Assembly: GCA_022984795.1 (NCBI GenBank)
Contig: JALIHJ010000032.1
Span: 1-64,000, forward strand
DNA from: Fabrea salina
Taxonomy: Eukaryota; Ciliophora; Heterotrichea; Heterotrichida; Fabreidae
DNA: 64,000 nucleotides
Direction: 5' to 3'
Positions 1-8,779 of this stretch are shown one piece after another. Position numbers and translations under genes: made by a program. The notes below the pieces were generated by a model. The model made no database searches, was not told where the DNA came from, and saw only the letters and a list, made by a program, of their open reading frames with translations. The number at the start of each line of letters is the position of its first letter. Position 1 is the stretch's first letter.

Positions 1-499
1 AACACCCTAACACCCTAACACCCTAACACCCTAACACCCTAACACCCTAACACCCTAACACCCTAACACCCTAACACCCTAACACCCTAACACCCTAACA
101 CCCTAACACCCTAACACCCTAACACCCTAACACCCTAACACCCTAACACCCTAACACCCTAACACCCTAACACCCTAACACCCTAACACCCTAACACCCT
201 AACACCCTAACACCCTAACACCCTAACACCCTAACACCCTAACACCCTAACACCCTAACACCCTAACACCCCTAACACCCTAACACCCTAACACCCTAAC
301 ACCCTAACACCCTAACACCCTAACACCCTAACACCCTAACACCCTAACACCCTAACACCCTAACACCCTAACACCCTAACACCCTAACACCCTAACACCC
401 TAACACCCTAACACCCTAACACCCTAACACCCTAACACCCTAACACCCTAACACCCTAACACCCTAACACCCTAACACCCTAACACCCTAACACCCTAA
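1..499. repeat. Telomere, (AACACCCT)n
   Basis: About 62 head-to-tail copies of the 8-mer AACACCCT, a rotation of CCCTAACA, run from the first base to about 499. The C-rich strand is on the + strand, so the chromosome end lies to the left. The array is perfect except for one extra C near 271, which shifts the phase once. CCCTAACA-type telomeres are known from the heterotrichs Stentor and Blepharisma. The array passes straight into unique sequence at the junction ACCCTAAATGTAGG. Confidence 0.98.
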
Positions 500-627
500 A
501 TGTAGGAATACATCAAGAACTACCAATCAAGTTAATCAAGAATTGAATAATTAAATTAGAGATAAGACATGTAGGAATACATCAAGAATACCAATAAAGT
601 AATCAAGAATTGAATAATTAAATTAAG
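500..627. repeat. Subtelomeric tandem duplication next to telomere
   Basis: Two copies of a roughly 58-bp AT-rich unit lie side by side, about 500-558 and 569-627. Both begin ATGTAGGAATACATCAAGAA and both end with GAATTGAATAATTAAATTA. They differ by a few substitutions and small indels. The end of the unit (AATAATTAAATTAAGTTA) also occurs just downstream of the second WD40 gene near 7230, so the unit probably derives from the 3' flank of that gene family. Confidence 0.8.
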
Positions 628-645
628 TTAGCTGACCATACACGA

Positions 646-1902
646 TCAGTATGGCAAGGCTTTTAGTTCTCGAGTCTGTAGACCTGTAGAGAGGTCCCAA
701 ACTCTCACTGAATTGTCTCCATAGCCACCTCCAGACACCAAGTACTTGCCATCACTTGATAGACTGACTGAAAGTACTTGTCCAGTGTGTCCTCTGAGTA
801 CTTGAGTAGTTTCTCCGGAAGTGAGACTCCACACTCTAATGGTTTTGTCTGCACTTCCTGAGATTACAAACTGCTCGTCACTTGAAATAGTAACTGAGCA
901 GACAGCACCACCATGTCCTTGAAGGACTTTAATCAGGTCTCCAGAAGTAACACTCCACACCCTAACACTGCAATCATTACTCCCGGAGACAATGTATATG
1001 TATTGGTCACTCTTGGAGATGGCCACTGACCTGACACAATCACTATGGCCTTGAAGGACTCTAATCATTTCTCCGGTAGTTAGACTCCACACTCTGAGTG
1101 TATTGTCCCAACTACCAGAGACAATGCATTGGTCCTTGCTAGAGATGGCCACTGACCTAACAGCACGACTATGGCCATTGAGTACCTGAGTAGTTAGTCC
1201 AGAAGCTAGACTCCACACTCTAAGTGTAGTGTCTGCGCTCCCTGACACAACCCACTCGCCATCACTAGAAATGACCACAGAGTATACCCAACCACTATGT
1301 CCCTGGAGCACTTGGGTTACTTGTGCAGTAGCTAGACTCCACACTCGAATGGTGGAATCCTCACTAGCAGACACTAGTATCCCATTCTTCAGAGACACAG
1401 CAACTGATAAGACATCTCTAGTATGGCCTTCAAGCACTCTAGCTTGGCCATCTTCCCAAACTCTTATGGTACTATCAGCACTACCTGATAAAACTACACC
1501 CTTTAAGAACCTAACAGTGAGCTCATCAATTTGGTTATTGATCCGGGACAGAAATTCATTAATTGGCTCAAGAGCATCTAACTTCTGCCTAACTTGGTCA
1601 ACAGTCAAGGGGTCTTTAGTCACATAAACACTATCCTCTACCTCCTCCTCTAGGTCCTGGAGTTCAATGATTTTGCGGGTGCTCATCTCCCTAAGCTCAT
1701 CGAAAATACTTTCATTGCACTCAAGTATCCCATCCTCTTGGTCAAAAATGGGATTGAACCTTACATGGTAGGGAAGAGGGTAGATAATGTGGCCTTTATC
1801 GAGGTGCTCAATGGCTTTGTGAGCACATAGCATGGTTCTGCAGATGTAGCATTGGCCTTTAAGTTCACAGCCTTGACAGCAGGTTTCTTCTGGTTCTCGC
1901 AT
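646..1902 (-). CDS. Subtelomeric B-box-like / WD40 repeat protein, copy 1
   Basis: This 418-aa protein has a Cys/His-rich N terminus (C8, C9, C12, C18, C21, C26, H28, H33, GH at 37-38) that resembles a B-box-like zinc site. A short helical linker follows, then seven WD40 blades from about residue 134 to the end, each closing with a RVW or RVWSL motif. That makes one beta-propeller, a protein-docking platform; its partner is unknown. The start follows the family rule (ATG in an AT-rich leader). The end looks damaged: it stops at TGA after LKALPY, whereas copy 2 at 7235-8722 continues with GHTSDVRSVNLI. A shifted frame of the downstream DNA still encodes CHTDRVWSANLI, so an indel near 655 probably removed the last strand. 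Several blades are nearly identical in DNA to copy 2, which suggests recent duplication or gene conversion. Confidence 0.8.
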   Translation of the reverse strand: MREPEETCCQGCELKGQCYICRTMLCAHKAIEHLDKGHIIYPLPYHVRFNPIFDQEDGILECNESIFDELREMSTRKIIELQDLEEEVEDSVYVTKDPLTVDQVRQKLDALEPINEFLSRINNQIDELTVRFLKGVVLSGSADSTIRVWEDGQARVLEGHTRDVLSVAVSLKNGILVSASEDSTIRVWSLATAQVTQVLQGHSGWVYSVVISSDGEWVVSGSADTTLRVWSLASGLTTQVLNGHSRAVRSVAISSKDQCIVSGSWDNTLRVWSLTTGEMIRVLQGHSDCVRSVAISKSDQYIYIVSGSNDCSVRVWSVTSGDLIKVLQGHGGAVCSVTISSDEQFVISGSADKTIRVWSLTSGETTQVLRGHTGQVLSVSLSSDGKYLVSGGGYGDNSVRVWDLSTGLQTRELKALPY

Positions 1903-2827
1903 TTATAAATGGAAGTGCGGTGGAAAAGGGTTGTCAAAGAGAGTGAATTAATTAAATTGGAGTAAATGTGATGCTAGAAAGAGAGTGGAGCAGCCAGGAA
2001 TCAGACTAGTTAGGAAGGTTGCGGAAGTGAATACTTTAAACAACTAAAGAAGAAGCCCAGTAACTTGAATAAGGTAGCAAGAAAAATAGACAAATACAAG
2101 GAAAGAGTGGCAAAGAGCCTAAATGAGCCACTAGTATCGGTTACTCAGGAATGCATGAGAACAAGGATTGGAGTTAAGAAGAAATCAACAGAACTTACAG
2201 CCTTCTGGAACTATCTAAACTTTAATCAATACTTAAAGCCTAATTAACTAAAATAACCTAAATCAAGCTAATGCCTTAGTGTCTTTAAGTAGTTGCTACC
2301 ACTGAAATAGCTACTGGGATCACTATGTTCTTAGAACTTGTGCAGGTCGTCTTAGAAATGGACATTGACTGATAGAACTAATCTGGCTTCAAGGACTAGT
2401 GACTTCTCCACTAGTTACAAAGACTACTTAAGGGATTTGTACAAACAATACTGAAAAGTTGCACAGCCATCCTCAAAAACTACTTAGCTTTGTTTAGAAT
2501 CTAGAGAGAACTATGATTACCTTAAAGGTGCTTTCTTGGTTGACTATAAGGATGTTTTGAAGTCAAAGTTTTATTTCAGAAAGTGGCTGAAGTTAGAGTT
2601 AAAGACAACTAGCAAACCATTACTACTCTTAGTTACTAAGTGAGAGTAAGCTATGAAAGACATAAGACACAAGATGATCCTAAGAATAATATAGGACTTA
2701 TCATATCAGAACCTAAGTAACTTAAATATTCCAACTAGTGCAAAGACTCTATTGTGTTACTGCATTCTAGAAACTAGTCAAACACCCTGAATGCATTTAA
2801 CTTAATCATTAAATATTTCAAGGTTGT
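1903..2827. other. Gene-poor subtelomeric spacer
   Basis: About 925 bp without a convincing gene. An open frame at 2065-2247 begins with TTG, has no recognisable motif and is probably chance. The part at about 2299-2428 is a decayed WD40 fragment, listed separately. A lone AACACCCT 8-mer sits at 2781-2788. Nothing else recognisable was seen. Confidence 0.6.
2299..2428 (-). pseudogene. Decayed WD40 gene fragment
   Basis: This stretch resembles the reverse complement of blades in the two WD40 genes. Shared landmarks in the + strand are CACTGAAATAGCTACTG, TCACTATGTTCTTAGA, ACTTGTGCAGG, and a block reading AAATGGACATTGACTGATAG followed by CTTCAAGGACTAGTGACTTC. It carries many substitutions and indels and has no open frame. 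I infer a relic of a third WD40 paralogue. Confidence 0.6.
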
Positions 2828-3855
2828 CTAGTCCTTGGATCCCATTGTTGATCTAACGAAGTCCAGAAACCTTTCTCGGTAAGGAACTGGAGGTACTGTA
2901 GAGAAACCTCTGGTGCTCCGGCTAAACAAAAGCTTCTTAAATGACTTTTCTATTCTCTTGTTGTAGTTGAAGGTCTGGGCAAAGTCTATGATTGCTAAGT
3001 AAACTTTCAAAGAGTCACTTGTAGTGAACAGGTACTTACTAGTAGGCAAGGACTCACTGGACAAGTCAATAGCTAAGAGCAAAGAGTAGTCCATGATTCC
3101 AAAGCTCTGGAGCATGTAAGTGTCTTTTTCAATTGCTTCAAAGATCTTCTTTGAGGAGTCTTCACTAAAGTTAAGCATTCCTACGTTCCTTAAGAAGTCC
3201 AAGTCCTTCATAACTTGGTTTCTGGGCATGGACTCAAGGTTGCTAAAAGTTTCTTGGAACCTTTCACGGTCTAGCAAACTACCCTTTAAGTCAAACACTA
3301 CAGGGTTCTCACACTCACTTAGTACGTTTTCAATTAGCATGATGTATAAACTACTAGCTCTTTCAATCTTAAAACAAAAGACTCCGTGAATTCTAGAGAT
3401 CAAAGAGTCGCTAGCATAGACTCTATCAAAGTAGGCTCCAAAAGAGTTCCTTAGAGTCTTAAGTTCTTGTTGGTTGATTGTTTTGATGATGTACTTTCTG
3501 TCAGCAGTGAAGTAAAAGAAAGAACTACTTCTGCCTCCAGGGTTAGTGGTTCTCTGATCTAAGTCTTTTAAGTTGTCCCTGATAGATAGTGAATCTGCCA
3601 AGTCAAAGTCTGAAATGCCTTCAGTTGTTCTGAGTATATTGAAAGGCTCTGGAAAGTATTCTTTGACCTTGTACTTAATTTGGTATCCAAAACCACTTCA
3701 AACCTCCAAAAGGCTGCATTGGGTTGTTTGATTAAGTACTCTTCAAGGGGTTTCCTTTTAGAGAACAAAAAGTTAAGACCCGTGAGTACCTTTAAGACGT
3801 TGATGTTCTGCAAACCTTCAAAAAACGAAAAGTAAGGGTTGAATTCTTGTTGCAT
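2828..3855 (-). pseudogene. Phosphatidylinositol phosphate kinase, frameshifted
   Basis: The frame from about 3710 down to 2828 encodes a PIP kinase domain, which would phosphorylate PI-phosphates at membranes. Visible landmarks are KVKEYFPEPF, a glycine-rich loop GRSSSFFYFTADR, the ATP-site lysine in YIIKTI, the catalytic DLKGS, GIMDYSLLLAID, the metal-binding IIDF segment and FSTVPPVPYRERF near the C terminus. The first frame (ATG at 3855, MQQEFNPYF to about WRFEVV) leads into it out of phase near 3695. Joining the two needs removal of a length that is 2 modulo 3. No GT...AG stretch of 15 or 16 nt exists there, so I read it as a frameshift (or an assembly error), not an intron. The kinase core itself keeps its key residues. 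A decayed second copy lies at about 5990-6268. Confidence 0.65.
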
Positions 3856-3991
3856 GATGCTTTGATAGATCCATGAATCTTTAATTAAAGTTTCAGACTG
3901 AGCATCTCTTCTGCATACTATAGATCTTAGTACTTGCCTGCATGACTAATGTGCTCAAGAGAATTACCTGAGCCTGCCAGTTCACAAGTAT

Positions 3992-4177
3992 TTAAGAACA
4001 GGCGCAGTCAATAATGAGCTGCAGTAAACACTGCATAAGTACAAATTCCCGTGGGCACTTCTTTAGTTTTCTAATTCTCAGATGGCTCCAAACAAGTATT
4101 CCTGAAGCCAAGATAGAAAGTGACGCTAAAGAGCACCCTATCATAGCTATGACTGGTGGCAGTTGTACAGATATCAT
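3992..4177 (-). pseudogene. Two-TM fragment, possibly remains of a 7TM-PIPK receptor
   Basis: A 61-aa open frame begins MISVQLPPVIAMIGC. It holds one clear membrane span (about residues 7-31), a basic loop HLRIRKLKKCPRE, and the start of a second span (FVLMQCLLQLIID) before a stop. The layout resembles TM1-loop-TM2 of cAMP-type/family-2 7TM receptors. It lies just upstream, on the same strand, of the PIP kinase at 2828-3855, and 7TM-PIPK fusion receptors are known in protists. If it is part of such a gene, TM3-7 are gone. This is inference. The frame could also be chance or a small unrelated membrane peptide. Confidence 0.35.
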
Positions 4178-4784
4178 AAAGTTAGGTAAATGAAGACTTT
4201 TGATTGAGTTTCAGATTTAGAGAGTCGTTGTAGCATCTAAAGGAACACTTGGGCTAGGAAAAATAGCCTACAAACAAAACTTAGCCCAGAGGCCTAGAGA
4301 ACCTGCATAAAATCACAAAGCAAGGAGTAACTCTAGTCATCTTATGGAGTTAATTATTAACCTGAAAAACATAAGGAAGCAAGACAACAACTAAGAAGGA
4401 AAATCAGGAACTCACTCAAAAGTAAGAAAGGAAACACTACTACCTGGATTAAAAGTAAAATCAAAGAGAACACAAAAACAAGCAGAAACACGAAACAACA
4501 AATAAAAGCAGCAAACACCCTAAATGAAGACCTACTAATTCAACTCAGGGGCCTACCAACAACCCAAACTCAATAAACAAACACCAGAATAACAACTCAT
4601 TGCAAAACTTTCTTAACTTTGAGTTTAATTCTAAAGCATGTAAGTTATTACAGTGTCAATGCTTTAAGCTTGGATTTAAGAACCCTAACAATAAAAGACT
4701 GTATTAGCATAGCTCTTCATTCAGTATTTTAGCTTCTACATACAAGCAATCAAACTCATATTGTCTATCCTTAGTCTTATATAA
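4178..4784. other. Intergenic spacer
   Basis: About 607 bp of AT-rich DNA with no gene that I can support. Part of it (about 4380-4500, including AACTCACTCAAAA) resembles 6285-6330, so the duplicated PIP-kinase segment seems to extend into the spacer. A telomere-seam-like string AACACCCTAAATG occurs at 4514-4526 and a single CCCTAACA at 4683-4690. Confidence 0.5.
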
Positions 4785-5972
4785 ATGGAAAGTAACCCAG
4801 TACTTGCATTAGACTCAGAGGTGTGCAAAGACTCATTCACTCAGTACATTTGTGCACTCCAGAGACTATTCAACAATGAAATGAATGAAGAGACTCTAGG
4901 AGTGTTTAATCAGGAAGTGGATAGACTCAAAAAGTCACTTGGTCTATCCAAAGTCCCCAAGAATTACAAGGGACTCAGAATACTCGAAAGGGATAATGCA
5001 ATCAAAGTCCTGACATTCCTGGCTGTGTACAAGAACAGCCAAATAATCAATGAAGACTTGGAGTACTTCCAAAGAGAGAAGGTGCCAATTGGCGATGTCT
5101 TAGACAGGTATGCAAGATCAATACAGAGAAACTCCTTGTTAGGCGACTTGAATGAGACTACAGGAGAAGCAGAAATCAAAAGAAGAATAGTGCTTTCTTT
5201 TTGGGTTACTGCGCTTTTACATGACATGAGGTTGAAAGTTCTGCCCTATATAGAACTACCGCTTTTCTCAATAGATAAAATCCCCTCAGAAATGTTTGGT
5301 TTCTTAGAGCGAGTAGTTCAAACCACTGCATTCAAAACTACATTAAGAAGGATCCCAGAACTGAAAGTGGCAAGAATTCCTGGGATTTTGAGGACCCTGA
5401 AAGAAAGCTCTTACTTTTGTGATCGACTACCAGAAGGAGTGCAAGGAGTATCTGTGCTGGGTAATCATGTCATCCTAACAAAAGAGTATGATTACAGAAC
5501 TCAAGGCAGTAGAAACGAGCGTGTTATCAAAAAGGTCTCATTCGAAAGCACTCTAATACACGAACTGGGTCATATACTGTACCGATTTCATAAGGAAGAA
5601 AACTGGTACAAACTCAGTCCAGAGAAGCCCTGCAAAAGAATCAGAATGACTCAAGAACTCAACGAAGAGGTCAAACTCCCTCAGAAAAGAACACCCAGTG
5701 AAACCTTTGAAGAAACTCAAGAAAGTGAAATGGGCAATCACTTAGAGACTCAGCTATTTGGGTTCAGAATTGAGGAAATGAACCAAGACTTAGCTGAATT
5801 CTTGGTAGAAATTTCCAACTGGAATGCATCCCTAGAAAGTTTCCAGGAAGAAGTACTCAAGAACTACAGACAAGGAGTCAGCAAGGGACAGAAATCATTC
5901 AAGATGAAGAAGTCAGTTGAGTACAGAGCAGGCATTGCTGGGTGCTTCTACGACATAAACAGACACAAGTGA
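4785..5972 (+). CDS. Putative zincin-like metalloprotease
   Basis: This 395-aa protein of unknown family carries a zinc-protease signature, TLIHELGHILYRFH, with HExxH at residues 259-263. A downstream acidic segment, ESEMGNHLETQLFGF (about 312-326), could supply the third zinc ligand. The part before the motif is helical and the part after it is lysine-rich. There is no signal peptide or membrane span, so it is probably intracellular. The start at ATG 4785 follows TTATATAA. It ends at TGA, one of four apparent TGA stops in the window; if TGA were sense the protein would grow by only about ten residues to TAG. The family and substrate are not recognised, and activity is inferred from HExxH alone. 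Confidence 0.7.
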   Translation: MESNPVLALDSEVCKDSFTQYICALQRLFNNEMNEETLGVFNQEVDRLKKSLGLSKVPKNYKGLRILERDNAIKVLTFLAVYKNSQIINEDLEYFQREKVPIGDVLDRYARSIQRNSLLGDLNETTGEAEIKRRIVLSFWVTALLHDMRLKVLPYIELPLFSIDKIPSEMFGFLERVVQTTAFKTTLRRIPELKVARIPGILRTLKESSYFCDRLPEGVQGVSVLGNHVILTKEYDYRTQGSRNERVIKKVSFESTLIHELGHILYRFHKEENWYKLSPEKPCKRIRMTQELNEEVKLPQKRTPSETFEETQESEMGNHLETQLFGFRIEEMNQDLAEFLVEISNWNASLESFQEEVLKNYRQGVSKGQKSFKMKKSVEYRAGIAGCFYDINRHK

Positions 5973-5989
5973 AGAGCCTTAAACACTCT

Positions 5990-6268
5990 AAGTAATGATT
6001 AGGATCTTAAGTTCTTGTTGATGCACTTCTCTCAGCAGTGAAGTACTTCTCCAGGATTAGTTTTCTTTGCTCTAAGTCTTTTAGTTGTCATCAATGTTCA
6101 ATGAAGTTTATCAAAGTCTCTTCAGTTGTTCTGAGTATTCAAAACACTTCAAAAGACTGCATTGGGTTGTTTGATTAAGTACCTTCAAAAATGAAAGTCT
6201 TCAGTTAAAGTTTTAAACTAACATATTTTCTGCACACTATAGATCTTAGTACTTTTAGGCTCAGAAAC
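5990..6268 (-). pseudogene. Decayed second copy of the PIP-kinase gene segment
   Basis: This stretch aligns by eye, in order, with 3447-3945 of the damaged PIP-kinase gene. Shared + strand blocks are TCTTAAGTTCTTGTTG versus the variant here, CAGCAGTGAAGTA, TCTAAGTCTTTTA, TTCAGTTGTTCTGAGTAT, CTGCATTGGGTTGTTTGATT with AAGTAC, and ACTATAGATCTTAGTACTT. Between the blocks there are large deletions and many substitutions, and no reading frame survives. The similarity seems to continue weakly to about 6330. It is a relic of a subtelomeric duplication that copied coding and flanking DNA together. Confidence 0.75.
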
Positions 6269-7234
6269 TCTGACAACAAAGATCATGATCCTGAAGAAGA
6301 ACTCACTCAAAATCAAAGAGACTGAAGAAGTGCTACAACAAACAAGTAGTAAAGCATCTAGTTATCTGCATTCTGTCCTTTGAGTTTGTGTAATGAATGC
6401 ATTGCTACTAGACTTACAGTTAGACAAGAACAAAAACTACATAGTATGTAATGTCTAATTGGTAACTAGAAACAAAACATACACTAAAGAAATTCCAAGT
6501 TAGAGAAGTTTGGTGGTAGATCTAAATGTTCTTGATCTTAGAGTGAATTCAAAGGAAGTATTAGTTTCGTTGGCCTTCTCCAAAGTCTGACAGTCTTATC
6601 CTCACTTCCGCTCACAATCAGTCTGGGTTCCATTTATCGGGTGGTACCAGAAAAGGTCTGGGAGGAAACTAGAATTAGTTCTTAAAAAGTTTAAACTCTG
6701 AATAGTTTATTAAGAGTCGGCTACTCTTGCTTCGGTTACTTAGAGAATGTTTAGCTATTTTTTATGAGTTTACTAGAATATTGCTGAAGCAACTTTTAGA
6801 GTGTTTATCTTGGACATAGATAATTCAAAATAAAGGATAGAAGCAATGCTTAGTTTGACTCTTTTAGGAACTGCATTTAAAGTAATTCTTAGTTTTTTGA
6901 TGCAGAATTCTTGGACTTCATCAACACTTGATTAATTAGTGACTTGTTGTGCTTGTAGCTATTTGATTTAGATGGCTTCTTCTAAGTAGTTGAAAATGGA
7001 CTTAAAAGGACTAGAAGAATGCTATCAATAATAACAGGTTTATTTTATTCTTTAGTGAGTTCTTCTAAAGCTTGATTATTAATTTAGTTGCCACTTTCAA
7101 TCAAGACACAATTTTCACAGGTCTCTGCAGGTTAAAGACGGTTGAAATTGGTAAAGCGCATTTAGAAAAGAATTCCAATTCATACAAAGAGATAATTTTG
7201 ACTAGAAGAGTTGTTAACTCAAAACGAAGAATAA
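6269..7234. other. Gene-poor subtelomeric spacer
   Basis: About 965 bp with no gene I can support apart from a WD40 remnant near 6538-6660. The last 10-20 bases (AATAATTAAATTAAGTTAAC) match the 3' flank of the other WD40 gene near 612-630. The rest is AT-rich and without recognisable structure. Confidence 0.5.
6538..6660 (-). pseudogene. WD40 gene remnant: 5' flank plus one blade
   Basis: A 31-codon open frame on the minus strand (ATG 6631-6633, stop 6538-6540) begins MEPRLIVSGSEDKTVRLW, a typical WD40 blade. The DNA upstream of its ATG contains ACCAGAAAAGGTCT (+ strand 6647-6660). The same 14-mer lies upstream of the intact WD40 gene at 8735-8748. The upstream regions and start are therefore related, and this looks like a paralogue that lost nearly all of its body. 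It could in principle still make a tiny peptide. Confidence 0.6.
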
Positions 7235-8722
7235 TTAAATTAAGTTAACTGACCGTACATCACTAGTATGGCCTTTTAATTCTTGAGTCTGTTCACCGAT
7301 AGATAGGTCCCAAACTCTCACTGAATTGTCTCCAAAGCCACCTCCAGACACCAAGTGCTTCTCGTCACTTGATAGCTTGACTGAAAGTACTCCTCCAGTG
7401 TGTCCTCTGAGTACTTGAGTAGTTTCTCCAGAAGTCAGACTCCACACTCTAATTGTTTTGTCTGTACTTCCTGAAACTACAAACTGGTCGTCACTTGAAA
7501 TAGCAACTGAAAAGACCCAATCACAATGTCCTTGTAGCACTCTAATAAGGTCTCCAGAACTAAGACTCCAGACTCTAACAGTGCAGTCTCTGCTCCCGGA
7601 GACAATGTATTGGTCAGTCTTGGAAATAGCCACTGATAAGACACAACTACTATGGCCTTTAAGGACTCTAATCACTTTTCCAGTAGTTAGACTCCACACT
7701 CTGAGTGTTTTGTCATTACTACCAGAGACAATGTACTGGTCCTTGCTGGAAATGGCCACTGGCCTAACACAATGACTATGGCAACTGAGTACCTGAGTGG
7801 TTTTTCCAGAAGCTAGACTCCACACTCTAAGTGTTTTGTCTGCACTCCCTGACACAACCCACTCGCCATCACTGGAAATGGCTACAGACAATACCTCGTC
7901 ACTATGTCCCTTGAGTACTTGGGTTACTTGTGCAGTAGCTAGACTCCACACTCGAATGGTAGAATCAGCACTACTAGACACCAGTATCCCTTTCCTATCA
8001 GACACAGCAACTGACCAGACACGATCAGTATGACCTTGAAGCACTCTAGCTTGGCCATCTTCCCAAATCCTGATGTTGGTATCATCACTTGCAGACACAA
8101 TAATAGGTAGTTCGGTTGATAGGTCTTTTTTTTCCCTTGGATGGTTTCCTTTTTTCTGCATTAGTTCTTGGATTATTTGGTCTTTAGCTTTGACTTGCTG
8201 GTTGAGATCACTTAGTTGGTTTTCTAGTTGCTGGTGCTTGTTCTTGGCTTCCTCAAGTTGATTAGCGAGACCAGTTATTCTTTCATGAAGGGTTCTTTCC
8301 CTCTGTCGCCAAGACTCGGTAAATTGCTTGGCTTGGGACTGCACTTCTTGTAATTTGTTGTCGAAGCTAAATTGGCTGATTAGTTTATTGAAGAGGTCGG
8401 TAGGTTGGAATTGATTTATTTGTTCAAGGCTGCTGGGGATGGCTGAGTAAGACTCAACCACAGCATCGCTCAGTTGCTTGAGTTCAACGAGTTCTGCATA
8501 AGTTATTTCTTCCACTTTCGAGAGAATTAGCTTTCTTAATTGGGTGACTTCCTGTCTCTTACAGGAGATTATGTTTAGGACTTCGTTCACCTCGTCAGCT
8601 TCAGTCAAAGCGTTAGCGGAGTGACCTTGCTTAATGTGAAAAACAATCATATGGTCACACAAAAACTCTTCACAGCTGCACTTTGAAATAGCTTTACAAC
8701 CTAATTGGCAGTTGGTTTGCAT
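7235..8722 (-). CDS. Subtelomeric B-box-like / coiled-coil / WD40 protein, copy 2
   Basis: This 495-aa protein has three parts. The N terminus is Cys/His-rich (C5, C9, C15, C17, C22, H24, H29, GH at 33-34) and resembles a B-box-like zinc site. A coiled coil covers about residues 125-200 (Gln/Glu/Leu-rich, ending EKKDLSTELP). Seven WD40 blades run from about 205 to 480 and finish with GHTSDVRSVNLI, which completes the propeller. The order zinc site, coiled coil, propeller recalls TRIM-like scaffolds, but no RING is present. The start is the only ATG in frame near the N terminus. Blades are nearly identical to each other and to copy 1 at 646-1902, including a run of over 40 identical bases near 7920 and 1312. 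It looks like the intact member of a subtelomeric family. Confidence 0.85.
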   Translation of the reverse strand: MQTNCQLGCKAISKCSCEEFLCDHMIVFHIKQGHSANALTEADEVNEVLNIISCKRQEVTQLRKLILSKVEEITYAELVELKQLSDAVVESYSAIPSSLEQINQFQPTDLFNKLISQFSFDNKLQEVQSQAKQFTESWRQRERTLHERITGLANQLEEAKNKHQQLENQLSDLNQQVKAKDQIIQELMQKKGNHPREKKDLSTELPIIVSASDDTNIRIWEDGQARVLQGHTDRVWSVAVSDRKGILVSSSADSTIRVWSLATAQVTQVLKGHSDEVLSVAISSDGEWVVSGSADKTLRVWSLASGKTTQVLSCHSHCVRPVAISSKDQYIVSGSNDKTLRVWSLTTGKVIRVLKGHSSCVLSVAISKTDQYIVSGSRDCTVRVWSLSSGDLIRVLQGHCDWVFSVAISSDDQFVVSGSTDKTIRVWSLTSGETTQVLRGHTGGVLSVKLSSDEKHLVSGGGFGDNSVRVWDLSIGEQTQELKGHTSDVRSVNLI

Positions 8723-8753
8723 AATAAATATGAACCAGAAAAGGTCTTTAGGC

Positions 8754-8768
8754 GAAGTTTTAAAATAT
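8754..8768 (-). promoter_or_regulatory. Shared upstream element ATATTTTAAAACTTC (copy a)
   Basis: On the minus strand ATATTTTAAAACTTC lies about 32-46 bp upstream of the WD40 copy 2 start. The identical 15-mer occurs at 9660-9674, just upstream of the second ATG of the neighbouring gene. A shared promoter or leader element is inferred from identity and position only. Confidence 0.35.
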
Positions 8769-8779
8769 TTATTTATTTG

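Noticed and set aside
1-499. Tandem repeat as a CRISPR array or satellite
   Set aside because: There are no spacers, and the 8-mer at the sequence end is the known heterotrich telomere repeat.
1229-1627. 132-codon open frame on the plus strand inside the WD40 gene
   Set aside because: It is the opposite strand of the WD repeats. The repeated WD40 codons create long antisense frames in both WD40 genes (also 7458-8261).
2065-2247. 60-codon plus-strand open frame
   Set aside because: It starts with TTG, has no motif and lies among decayed subtelomeric DNA.
3650-3720. An intron joining the two PIP-kinase frames
   Set aside because: The required length is 2 modulo 3, but all supported introns are 15 or 16 nt. 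No GT...AG stretch of 15 or 16 nt is present; a 23-nt candidate would be unique.
4785-5972. UGA read as Trp (Blepharisma code)
   Set aside because: More than 100 Trp codons in the long genes are all TGG, with no in-frame TGA. Four genes end at TGA at sensible points.
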